A stretch of DNA of 64,000 nt from positions 17,512 through 81,511 of the forward strand of contig NZ_CP100458.1 of NCBI RefSeq assembly GCF_024228315.1. Reading direction: 5' to 3'. Positions 9,501 through 17,257 of this stretch are shown here, in pieces. The notes beneath the pieces are model-generated. The model was not told the origin of the DNA. It saw only the letters and a list, made by a program, of their open reading frames with translations, and searched no databases. The stretch is from Halomarina pelagica (lineage in GTDB: Archaea > Halobacteriota > Halobacteria > Halobacteriales > Haloarculaceae). Positions within the stretch are counted from its first letter, which is position 1; each line of letters opens with the position of its first letter. A program made the translations under genes and the position numbers.

Positions 9501-10992
9501 ACTCCGCGAGGGCGTCCGCGAAGAGAACGACTGGGTACCTGTCGAGGCTGTAGATACTGAACTCCAACGAGTGTTTGCCGACGTTGCTGGTGAGGCAGGC
9601 ATCGATGGAGGGGTACCGGACTACGAGACACTCGCCGACGTCCGCGAGCACTCGCAGTTGCTGACGGTGGATATCGACGCTGAGTCGAACACGTTGGTCG
9701 TTCGGTTGACTGAGGCGGGTGAGGAGGCCGTGACACCGGAGCTAGGTGATGTCCAAGCCGCCGGTGGGCAAGCCCATGACGATGGGATTCTCGAGATTGA
9801 GGAGGCACTCACGACGGCTGGGTTCACCGTCGAACTCATCACACAGGATGGGAGTGAGCAGCCCGATGCACGAGCGACTCACCCCGAGCTCGATAACGAG
9901 TTCGCCATCGAGGTCGAGACGACCACACCAGAGAACCCGATCAAGGTACTCACCAACCTGAAAAAAGCACAGGACGAGGACTCGATTCCGTTGTTTGTTG
10001 TTCGCCCTGGTGAGACGGAGACGTATTGGGCTGAACGCATTGAGGGAATCCTCCATCCCCCAGTCAAACAGCTCTCGAACGGGGAAACACAGCTCTACAC
10101 ATACGACGAACCGCTCCACGTTCGGCGGGTCTCGACAGGTGAACGATTCCCTGCCGTTCGCCCCGTTACTGGTGAAGGCGACTCTCGACGGACGATCTGG
10201 CGACGAGGAGAGGAGGATATCATCCTCGTCGATAGTGCAGGCATCGAGCAGGGACGAATCCTCGGAGAGGCATCGGCCACCGAACACAACGTGCCGGGAG
10301 TCTACACGTACGATGCAGAGGCCAACAAGTACGTCGTCACTGCCGATGGCACCCGACATACATACGACTCGAAAGCTGCCTTCGACGCCGAGTGGGTCAC
10401 GATTAAGAAGCCGTTCATCCCCGAGAACGAACTCCCAGTGCCGGACTATGGGCGTGATACCTACCGCATCGTGATTCTTGCTTCCGACGGGGAAGCCGTG
10501 GTCTATGATTCGGCAGAGTCCACATCTCCCTTATCGACTCTCCTCATGGACTCTCCACTCCTCGCGACGTCTCGTGATGATCAGACTGAAGGCACGCCAG
10601 ACCAGGCTGATTCAATTGAACGAGACGGCGCTGAGAGTATCGCAAGTGGCGATTCCAGTGAGAATACCTCCCCGAAGGTTGCCGACAGACCTACTGAAGG
10701 GGATTCTCCTCTTCAATTCGATCCTGAAGACCCCGAGGAGCTGCTGTCGGCCTTCGTCACTAGATACCTCCGTGAAGATCCTGATGCTGTCACACCGAAA
10801 GACCGGATCTACAAAGCGTTCACCATCTGGTCGATCCAGCATGGCGGGGACGTCCCTGAGAAGAGTTCGTTCTCGAAGCGCCTACGCGAACATGTCGATT
10901 GTGGTGACAAACGTGTCAGCAATAATGGGGAACGGACGTACTGTTACACCGACATTGAACTCTCTGAGTCTGGGTGTGAACTCCTCGAATGA
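6595..10992 (+). CDS. TraG/VirD4-type coupling ATPase with extra C-terminal domains
   Basis: The protein has 1465 residues, much longer than usual VirD4/TraG proteins. The P-loop APPGHGKT is near residues 495-503 and the Walker B segment NVLIDEA near 776-782, with a QFPEQ segment after it as in type IV coupling proteins. Beyond the motor (about 930 onward) there are additions. One is a segment near 1085-1140 with FAIEVETTT followed by a leucine-rich NLKKA helix, which resembles a PD-(D/E)xK fold with the catalytic Lys replaced. The other is a final domain (about 1382-1465) whose pattern (AFTIWSI...FSKRLRE...RTYCYTDIEL) resembles the Pox_D5-type winged helix at the end of primase-helicases. 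The motor assignment is firm; the two C-terminal assignments are by eye. It should bring the DNA substrate to the pore. Confidence 0.88.
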   Translation: MSEPRDYLRVRPSSQPLHVGDIAHALASLHKLTVESQPSGLARFLPGTSSYPPRFEFLAVSEGTDAPVEFYYGTDGDLDALEDRLRSIYPTTFDIDRTELDLATKLIPPVAYSCEEFIDRLADGQLHFEPTEDDLRPVESERAVLEDGGTQTTSDATGSSHATMEYGDGVLRVDRVRSVDDPMVLTQPTLTDDGQILARPSVEEVVPMGVRWHGVAERKLDWMTTITPFTDHVDTAVISDDTETRVPLAAVIDTLVEADSPMAFQVVFQRKPDWSAEAWQREHDIKHGLDTLYGKARDFFDPVTPDEPNLSGQDEARLECVQAKKPKRTFTVNVRAVACPRDETAETQLDSRLDALATALDTLDGRFYGFEGHRLQASGFRQTASEQYARAALERLLDRELVTGRGKTRFDLVLNAEELANLITVPSGETLSRVGARGTRAKQQSRTPPPEPPAERLQQFDSGITLGPALGSNGQPHSKPVQLPPSLQKRHILRCAPPGHGKTIGLTNDALSAYDDTSGPVIILDSKGGGFATNYMRAHAARFGFDDFQENVLYFPVHEVLPGLAFFDIAPTLEYDDFDRVTASQHKADHYEEVLKLAMGTEKYERASVAPTLIKHLVKTMYDAEHGLENGRYRESVDAFSHAQLRHVVHQVWQAGPPNRNPDRVPQSSDPEARQTFDHLLNRDAQTFSTIMGGLDTRMEYITEDVRLRRLFDNTTSNFDFRDRIHEQQVIIFDLGRLRDDPATVLTGALLTSLYDAVRESHRDDSAGKPDNYVINVLIDEAASVVATDTISELLSRGREFDVSLELATQFPEQILESGDRETYLNTLRNTGTKLIGNIHVDDELAGALAHEDMDRVDFRNRVNSLANDEWLVDVPSPQFSAPDPNPFYVQAPPVPAGHPASDAPLSDAEDARFQESLEVVRSRTRDVYGVEDGNASPADAVPEELRNRLGAADGDLDEALAHVIRALQLREGVREENDWVPVEAVDTELQRVFADVAGEAGIDGGVPDYETLADVREHSQLLTVDIDAESNTLVVRLTEAGEEAVTPELGDVQAAGGQAHDDGILEIEEALTTAGFTVELITQDGSEQPDARATHPELDNEFAIEVETTTPENPIKVLTNLKKAQDEDSIPLFVVRPGETETYWAERIEGILHPPVKQLSNGETQLYTYDEPLHVRRVSTGERFPAVRPVTGEGDSRRTIWRRGEEDIILVDSAGIEQGRILGEASATEHNVPGVYTYDAEANKYVVTADGTRHTYDSKAAFDAEWVTIKKPFIPENELPVPDYGRDTYRIVILASDGEAVVYDSAESTSPLSTLLMDSPLLATSRDDQTEGTPDQADSIERDGAESIASGDSSENTSPKVADRPTEGDSPLQFDPEDPEELLSAFVTRYLREDPDAVTPKDRIYKAFTIWSIQHGGDVPEKSSFSKRLREHVDCGDKRVSNNGERTYCYTDIELSESGCELLE

Positions 10993-11034
10993 ACATGCAT
11001 CAATATTTTGTTCAGTATCGGGTTGTAGACGAAA

Positions 11035-11327
11035 TCGCCGGACGGAAGTGTCCGTCTAGGGGGACAGGCAGACTCTGGACACAGGCGTCTAAGGGAGGGT
11101 ACTCTGAAGCGCGAATATCCCAGAAAAGTCGCAGACGGCGTAGCCCGTCTAGGGTGGACAGAACCTGTCTAGGGTTACTCACCCGACATCCTCACCAACG
11201 CAAGTCAGAAACACGTCCTTGGACGGGACGCCTCACTCCTACGCAGTCATGCGATTTTATCTTGAACCTGGATCAGGAGGTATGGGGATTCAGGCCGGAA
11301 TCGCCGGACGGCAATACCCGTCTAGGG
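11035..11327. repeat. Dyad repeats before the primase gene
   Basis: Three near-identical units, TCGCCGGACGG or TCGCAGACGG, then 6-8 nt, then CCGTCTAGGG, lie at 11035-11061, 11129-11154 and 11301-11327. Each has inverted arms (GACGG/CCGTC). Two further single half-sites, CGTCTAAGGG (11086-11095) and TGTCTAGGG (11166-11174), fall between them. The 505-bp gap (10993-11497) holds no convincing gene. The array could be an operator cluster, replication iterons for the primase next to it, or part of a transfer origin given the conjugation operon upstream. The repeats are seen directly; function is inferred. Confidence 0.7.
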
Positions 11328-11497
11328 TATAACCGCATGACTGCGCCGCCGTCTATGAGGTCCGGTCGAGGAAAACCAACTAGTATAGAGTGGGGGGTGG
11401 CCGTTGGAGAAGAAGTTGCGACACAGCGCATCCCGCAGAGCGGGTTTATCAAAAGGCTGAAAGAGAGTGGACCAGGGGTCCGGGTAGGAGACAAGCC

Positions 11498-12709
11498 ATG
11501 AATGAGAACATTGTCATCGACCAGACTGAGATACCAAAAACGCTCGTCGAGTACGACCAGTGGATCTGTTGGCGGGAGGTCGAGCGAGATGGGAAGCCGA
11601 CGAAAGTTCCGATCACACCGAGGAGTGGCGAGTTCGCCTCGGCAACGGACGAAGGGACGTGGACGGAATTCGAGACAGCAACTGCATACACCGCGACTGC
11701 CGATGTTGATGGCCTCGGATTCGTGTTCACCAATGACGATCCAATCGTCGGGATTGACCTGGATGACTGTCGCGACCCAGGGACGAACACCGTCGACGAC
11801 GACGCTCGAGACATCGTCACCCGACTTGATTCCTATACGGAGGTATCGCCGTCGGGGACTGGCTTCCATGTACTCATCAAGGGTGATCTCCCAGAGGGGC
11901 GAAATCGAAAGGGTAGCGTCGAGATGTACGACTCGGCGCGGTTCTTCACGGTCACGGGCGACCATGTCGACGTGACGCCGCGACGCGTCGCGACTCGGCA
12001 AGACGCCCTGACAGCGATCCATCGGGAGTACGTCCAGGAGTCGTCGCCAAAAGCACAGCAGACGGCAACACAGCCAACCAGGACAGGTGAGACACCGTCG
12101 ACGGACGTCGACCTTGACGACACAGAGCTCCTTGCAAAGGCACGGAACGCCTCGAACGGGGAGAAGTTCGAACGGCTGTGGCGCGGCAACACGCACTCGT
12201 ACGATAGTCACTCGGAGGCAGATATGGCGCTGTGCTTCCTGCTGGCGTTCTGGACTGGTGGCGACGTCGTCCGGATGGACCAGCTCTTCCGACAGTCAGG
12301 GTTGATGCGCGAGAAGTGGGATGAGGTTCACTACGCTGATGGGTCGACCTATGGCGAGAAGACAATCGAACGGGCGAGAGCGAACGCGACGGAGTTCTAC
12401 GATCCAGAGTCCGGGGAGGAGTCAGCGCAGTCCTCGACAACTGCCGGTGGATCGTCTGCCGACGCTGGGAATGGCGGGTCTGAGCGTACTCAAGCATATG
12501 TGACTGAGAAGAACCGGTTGCTGACTGACCGTGTTGAAGAACTCGAAGCAACACTTGACAAGAAAGACGAGCAAATTGCCGCTCTTGAAGCAGAAGTCGA
12601 ACGGCTTGAAGCCAAAGTTGCGGATCAGATCAGTTTGGATGATGAGGAAAACGAGTCAGTCTCTGTGTGGGAGCGGACGAAGCAGTTGTTTCAGCCTGAG
12701 TCTGAATAG
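11498..12709 (+). CDS. Primase-polymerase-like protein (phage NrS-1 polymerase type)
   Basis: The 403-residue product has motifs of archaeo-eukaryotic primase-polymerases: GIDLDDC (about residues 86-92), SPSGTGFH (117-124) and ARFFTVTG (146-153). A helical domain follows (about 205-290, SEADMALCFLLAFW...FRQSGLMREKW), typical of NrS-1-like polymerases. The last 70 residues are a heptad-patterned coiled coil (about 335-395). The ATG at 11498 follows a purine-rich stretch; an upstream in-frame start exists but would lie within the repeat leader. It probably primes or copies DNA for plasmid replication or for the transferred strand. No helicase domain is fused, but the upstream coupling protein ends in a D5-like winged helix that would normally belong with such primases. 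Confidence 0.8.
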   Translation: MNENIVIDQTEIPKTLVEYDQWICWREVERDGKPTKVPITPRSGEFASATDEGTWTEFETATAYTATADVDGLGFVFTNDDPIVGIDLDDCRDPGTNTVDDDARDIVTRLDSYTEVSPSGTGFHVLIKGDLPEGRNRKGSVEMYDSARFFTVTGDHVDVTPRRVATRQDALTAIHREYVQESSPKAQQTATQPTRTGETPSTDVDLDDTELLAKARNASNGEKFERLWRGNTHSYDSHSEADMALCFLLAFWTGGDVVRMDQLFRQSGLMREKWDEVHYADGSTYGEKTIERARANATEFYDPESGEESAQSSTTAGGSSADAGNGGSERTQAYVTEKNRLLTDRVEELEATLDKKDEQIAALEAEVERLEAKVADQISLDDEENESVSVWERTKQLFQPESE

Positions 12710-12818
12710 CGTCGACGCCAGGTCGTTTGTAGGTAGTCATTCGATAGCTGTAGTCCCACCCCTACGACAGTTCAGCCATAATCTTCCTCAATCCGTTCTC
12801 GCTCACGACTACCCTGAT

Positions 12819-14012
12819 CTATCCGGTCCATACGTGGTCTCGGTGAAATGTAAGGTAGTGCCGAGCTGGCCATTGGGAACGATCTGCTGGGAGATGTAGT
12901 TGTTCTCCTTCATAGGGAGCGATCGCCTCATACCCATCTAACGAGGGATCGTCTCTGACACAAATCGTGTAATCGTCGTCAATAGTGAACCAACCATGAT
13001 CGAAGGCCCAGTGGTGCGTACGACAAAGCGCCAACCCGTTTTGAACTGCATCTGGTCCGCCTTCAAGAGAATCGTCATCGTCGACACCGGATACGGGATA
13101 TATATGAGCAGCTTCAACCTCGAAATAGCCGCTCTCATCTTGCCATCGCTGGCCGCACACGGCACAAGCATGGTTATACGCTTCTCTCACTCGTTTGCTG
13201 AATGTCGAACTCCGACGTTGTACCGGTCGGAGGATTCTGGAGGAAGACCTCGACATCGGTTCTCCTCCCGTCCCAAGGTGATCCTGGAGCTTTGCTGACC
13301 GAGCGAGTGCTTCGTCAGTAACTCTTGACTCCATTGCTTCTTGGTAGTTGTCGCTAACGAGATCCGTAGAGAGACAGTAGGCGAATTGATCGTCAAGTAA
13401 CACCGCCTCAATCTGTTCTCCGAGAGCACTATCTCGAACGGGACCAATATTGAGGGAATGCCCAATGAACGACTCGATGAGCCCGTTCCCACTCTGGGTT
13501 CGTCGAGAAACCGGGGCACTGAACGTTTCGCCAATTTCTGGCAGCCGATTGCGAAGCGAGAGTGAAACAAGTCCAGTCGCAACTAGTCTCGATGGCTCTA
13601 CCCGTACTATTTTGACCGGAATGGTTTCTCCTGGACGAGTATCTTCTGGTATATTTTGGACTCGAACAGGGAAGCCTCGATACGTTGCAGGACCGTGGCC
13701 AGCTGAATTTCTCCCTTCAATTGTAGCCTCTACAGTGTCCCCAATACCAGGACACCCTTCTGGAGGGTTATCGACAAGCTGGCCAGTTTGGGCGCGCATT
13801 GTGTTATCGTAATATTCGGTTCGAGCCCCCGCTGTTAGACACAACGCATGATTTTCGTCGTAGACGACCGCGTCGACCGCCATACCAACAGCATCTGGAT
13901 TGACTGGCCCGATCGTGATTTCACCAGAACCATAGTCAAGAATTCCGTTGCCACTGTTTGAGATCCGGGTGATTGTACCGTGGATTATATCTGAGGGCGT
14001 CAGTTCGTCCAT
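12819..14012 (-). CDS. HNH endonuclease with repeated TRAM/OB-like N-terminal domains
   Basis: The 397-residue protein has about three repeats of a small beta-rich domain in residues 1-230 (each with a pattern like SGNGI/SAGHGPATY...GF...IGPV...G and a closing VEA-V hydrophobic strand), resembling TRAM or OB folds that bind nucleic acid. Residues about 270-360 are a complete HNH nuclease: CAVCGQRW, then EAAHIYPVS, then NGLALCRTHHWAFD. This matches McrA-like HNH enzymes that often act as modification-dependent or phage-directed restriction enzymes. It is transcribed divergently from the DUF6361 operon across a 177-bp gap. The nuclease assignment is firm; the TRAM assignment and biological target are inferred. 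Confidence 0.82.
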   Translation of the reverse strand: MDELTPSDIIHGTITRISNSGNGILDYGSGEITIGPVNPDAVGMAVDAVVYDENHALCLTAGARTEYYDNTMRAQTGQLVDNPPEGCPGIGDTVEATIEGRNSAGHGPATYRGFPVRVQNIPEDTRPGETIPVKIVRVEPSRLVATGLVSLSLRNRLPEIGETFSAPVSRRTQSGNGLIESFIGHSLNIGPVRDSALGEQIEAVLLDDQFAYCLSTDLVSDNYQEAMESRVTDEALARSAKLQDHLGTGGEPMSRSSSRILRPVQRRSSTFSKRVREAYNHACAVCGQRWQDESGYFEVEAAHIYPVSGVDDDDSLEGGPDAVQNGLALCRTHHWAFDHGWFTIDDDYTICVRDDPSLDGYEAIAPYEGEQLHLPADRSQWPARHYLTFHRDHVWTG

Positions 14013-14189
14013 GCCCTTGTGTTCCTAGGAAAGACAAATAAATCTCAGTCGTGGCCGACACTATTTTCTTCGAGTTACTTTCCTTGCGTGAAATCTATCC
14101 AGACATCACTGCAGAACAAATAGACGTGATCGGATGAATAACCCGATAGATTTAGTCAGTCCGACCACAATAGCTGGCCCACAGCACGA

Positions 14190-15389
14190 ATGTCGTCTTT
14201 CTCCTGGCTTGCATACTCTGAATCCGAGCGTGAACGAACTCTCGACATCATCTCGCAATTCTCTGAGCGTGATACGCGTGATGAACTCGGTATCGGGCGT
14301 ATCCGTGATGCATTTGCAGACCTTCTGTTCCCAGGAACGAGTACCATCCAAACCCGCGCTAAGTATTTCCTTTTCGTCCCCTGGATGTATCGTGAGCTTG
14401 AGCAACGACGGACACCTTCCGATACCATCGCGAAGAAAGCCCGGCGATATGAAATCCAACTCATTGACTCACTCCTTCAGAATGAGGACACGGACGGAAT
14501 AATCGGTCAATACGCCAAGGGTGACCTTCAGCGGATTCCGAGTAACATTTACTGGAGTGGTCTCGGGGAATGGGATATCAGACACTACAACGGCTCCCAA
14601 AATCAGTATCATAACTCTCTCGATGTCTATTATGAAATTCTCCACCGCGACCAGCGGACAGAAACAGGAGACGTCGTCGACGAGGCACGCTCGAATTGGG
14701 ACCCGAACCTCCCCTCTCAACCCTCTGATTTTCCGAAGACAGCTACCCTCGAACTCCGTCCCGTGGATGCTGAGTATCTTCAAGATAAGATCTTGCAATC
14801 GGTCTCCGATTCCATGCTTGCTGAGGTTCTCTATATCGGGCATCTCGATGCAGACCCTGAATTCCCATGGGAATACCCATACTTAGGTCAACTATCAGAG
14901 GACGTTCGAGAAATACTGGCGCATGCGCGAAACTTCTCTGAGGTAATGCACGGCGCGGCTCTGCTCTATAACCTGATGCTTGCGCAAAAATCCGACGATG
15001 AAGAGCTCGTCGACAAATACACCTCGCGACTCGAAGAATGGGCCCGGATAGTTGATAGTCGGCGCACAGCGTTCAATACCTGGGATATCGACCGGTTCTG
15101 GAACATCGTCTCTAGAGCCAGTGCCACTACACCACCGGGTATGAGACAATTCGTCGAGCGGTGGATCGATCTCGCCACCGAATCGCCGCATACCGTTTCC
15201 GCTGACGCGGACGCACGCCAACTCATTAGCGACCGTGAGCGTCGGCTGAAACGTGGGCGAGCACGGTTGCATGATGCCCGTGCGCTTGAGCAGTGGGGCG
15301 GTGAAGCGGGTGCACAGCAGCTGAATTATCGCTGGAGTTCCGCGAAAACCCACCTAACAGATATCTTTGCTGGGTTGGAGGCTGCGTAA
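14190..15389 (+). CDS. DUF6361 family protein, first gene of a helicase/PLD operon
   Basis: The 399-residue protein begins SSFSWLAYSESERER and contains the stretch FLFVPWMYRELE (about residues 60-72). I recognise this as the DUF6361 family, whose biochemical role is not established. No catalytic motif is evident; the protein is mostly helical and acidic. Its stop overlaps the start of the phospholipase D-like gene by 1 nt (TAATG), and a large helicase follows, so the three proteins are probably made together. The set has the look of a restriction or phage-defence operon, inferred from helicase plus nuclease content and from nearby defence loci. Confidence 0.75.
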   Translation: MSSFSWLAYSESERERTLDIISQFSERDTRDELGIGRIRDAFADLLFPGTSTIQTRAKYFLFVPWMYRELEQRRTPSDTIAKKARRYEIQLIDSLLQNEDTDGIIGQYAKGDLQRIPSNIYWSGLGEWDIRHYNGSQNQYHNSLDVYYEILHRDQRTETGDVVDEARSNWDPNLPSQPSDFPKTATLELRPVDAEYLQDKILQSVSDSMLAEVLYIGHLDADPEFPWEYPYLGQLSEDVREILAHARNFSEVMHGAALLYNLMLAQKSDDEELVDKYTSRLEEWARIVDSRRTAFNTWDIDRFWNIVSRASATTPPGMRQFVERWIDLATESPHTVSADADARQLISDRERRLKRGRARLHDARALEQWGGEAGAQQLNYRWSSAKTHLTDIFAGLEAA

Positions 15390-17257
15390 TGCTCGAGCCC
15401 CAGGATCGGTCACTGCTTCACGAGACGCTTCGGCCGCCTGCTGGTTACGATCTCGATTACGCGGTCGGGGCTACATACTCATTGGACCTCACCGCGTTAC
15501 TCGCCGTCCCGCTGGCTTTCACGAGACACCAACAGGTAGGAACAGAGCCAGAGGATTTCGATCCAGTCGCGATTCTCGACGCACTTCGAAAGAACTCCGA
15601 GAACATGACGCTGTTTTGCCAGGCCGGAGGAATACACGTTCCCTCACAGCAGCATCCGCTCTATCAGCTTCTCGAGGATCTCGTTGTCGAGACGACGACG
15701 CCGAGTGGGAGTGGATCGTTTCACCCGAAGACGTGGGTCCTCCGGTATACAGCGCCGGACTCACCCGTTCACTATCGGTTTCTGTGTCTGAGTCGCAACC
15801 TCACCTACGCCCGTTCGTGGGATACTGTTCTCACGCTCGATGGCAAACTTACAGACCGCGAGTATGCCTACACACGGAACCATCCACTCGGCGATTTCAT
15901 CGAGGCGCTTCCGAACATGGCAGTTCGAGAACTTGGAGACGAACGACAGGAACGGATCGCAACGATTCAAGACGAAATTCGCCGCGTCGATTTCGATCCT
16001 CCCGACCCGTTTGAAGAGATCGCCTTTCATCCATTTGGAATCGACAGCAGAGACCAGTGGCCGTTCCCAGATCGCTCGACTGATCTCGTCGTTGTATCGC
16101 CGTTTCTGTCGAGATCGCTGCTCAGCCAACTCAACCCCGAGTCACGACACGCAACACTAATCTCGCGGTGGGAAGAACTCGAAAGTCTCACAGAGACTGC
16201 ATTAGAGCCGTGGGACGAGGTCTTCACCCTCAGTAGGGCTGCTGAATTAGACGAGCAGAGCGACGATCTCGAAATGCCATCCGAGGACGCCGATGAGTCC
16301 ACCCTTGAAGATGACGAGGATGCTCTTCGAAGCCTCCATGCGAAACTCTTCCTCGTAGATGACGGTTGGGATGCCCGCGTGTATACGGGGTCAGCGAATG
16401 CAACTCGAGCCGCCTTTACTGACAATGTGGAGTTCCTTGTCGAGCTTCGTGGAAAGAAGAGCAAATGCGGTACCGGTGTTTTGCTTGGACAGAAGGACAG
16501 CGAGATGTCACTACGTGATCTGCTCGAACCATTCCAGTACGATGGGACGACGAGTCCCGATCCGATCGCAGAGAAGCTGGAGAAGGAACTTCGTGATATC
16601 AAGCAAGCCGTGGCATCAAGCCAGATCTCTGCATTCGTTGAGCAGAGTACAGAAGGAGAGGAATACGTTTTCACTCTCCGTACTGATGGGACATCTCTTT
16701 CGTTGCCACACAAAGCGTCGCTTACAGCACGTCCGATATCACTCCAAGACCGTGCCGCAACAGACGTCACACTTGATTCGCCCGAGTTGGCGACCTTCAC
16801 ACTCTCGTACGAGGCCATTACGAGCTTTATCGCGTTCGAGGCGACGGCTGAAGCAGCAAGCAAAACACAATCAGAGACCTTCGTCCTGAATATCCCACTC
16901 GAGAATGCACCTACGGACCGAAGGCAACGGCTGCTGCGAACGATTGTAAATGACCGCCGTCGATTCCTTCAATTCTTGGCCTTGCTCCTCGGCGATACCG
17001 ATACGACGTTCGGATATCTCCTCTCTCAAACGAACTGGAAAGACTGGGATGGAACCTCTCGGAACGGTGAATTAGAGCAATTCCCATTACTGGAACAGCT
17101 TCTCCGCGTCCTGTACCAGAATCCAGAGCAGCTTGACCGAGTTCATGAGCTTATGACTGATCTGGAAGCTGTTTCAGATGAGGAAAGTGTCCTGCCTGAT
17201 GGCTTTACTAGTGTGTTCGATCCGATCTGGGCAGTCAAATCAGGTGGTGAGCAATGA
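15389..17257 (+). CDS. Phospholipase D-superfamily nuclease-like protein
   Basis: The 622-residue product has two HKD-type half-sites. The first is FHPKTWVL with CLSRNLTYARSWD (about residues 110-145). The second is LHAKLFLV with GSANATRAAF (about 316-340). Two such sites pack together to make one active site in PLD-family nucleases; the first lacks the usual Gly-Ser before Asn. The C-terminal 250 residues have no motif I recognise. It lies between the DUF6361 gene (1-nt overlap) and the helicase gene (4-nt overlap), so it is probably the DNA-cutting subunit of a three-protein system. It could instead act on another phosphodiester substrate. Confidence 0.82.
   Translation: MLEPQDRSLLHETLRPPAGYDLDYAVGATYSLDLTALLAVPLAFTRHQQVGTEPEDFDPVAILDALRKNSENMTLFCQAGGIHVPSQQHPLYQLLEDLVVETTTPSGSGSFHPKTWVLRYTAPDSPVHYRFLCLSRNLTYARSWDTVLTLDGKLTDREYAYTRNHPLGDFIEALPNMAVRELGDERQERIATIQDEIRRVDFDPPDPFEEIAFHPFGIDSRDQWPFPDRSTDLVVVSPFLSRSLLSQLNPESRHATLISRWEELESLTETALEPWDEVFTLSRAAELDEQSDDLEMPSEDADESTLEDDEDALRSLHAKLFLVDDGWDARVYTGSANATRAAFTDNVEFLVELRGKKSKCGTGVLLGQKDSEMSLRDLLEPFQYDGTTSPDPIAEKLEKELRDIKQAVASSQISAFVEQSTEGEEYVFTLRTDGTSLSLPHKASLTARPISLQDRAATDVTLDSPELATFTLSYEAITSFIAFEATAEAASKTQSETFVLNIPLENAPTDRRQRLLRTIVNDRRRFLQFLALLLGDTDTTFGYLLSQTNWKDWDGTSRNGELEQFPLLEQLLRVLYQNPEQLDRVHELMTDLEAVSDEESVLPDGFTSVFDPIWAVKSGGEQ

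Noticed and set aside
11035..11327. CRISPR array
   Set aside because: Repeats are few, internally dyadic, spaced 94-172 bp apart and without uniform spacers or cas genes.
11273..12211. 312-residue open frame on the minus strand
   Set aside because: It lies antisense to the primase-like gene, whose motifs are clear; the minus-strand translation is Arg/Pro/Cys-rich with no motif, as expected for antisense of G+C-rich coding DNA.
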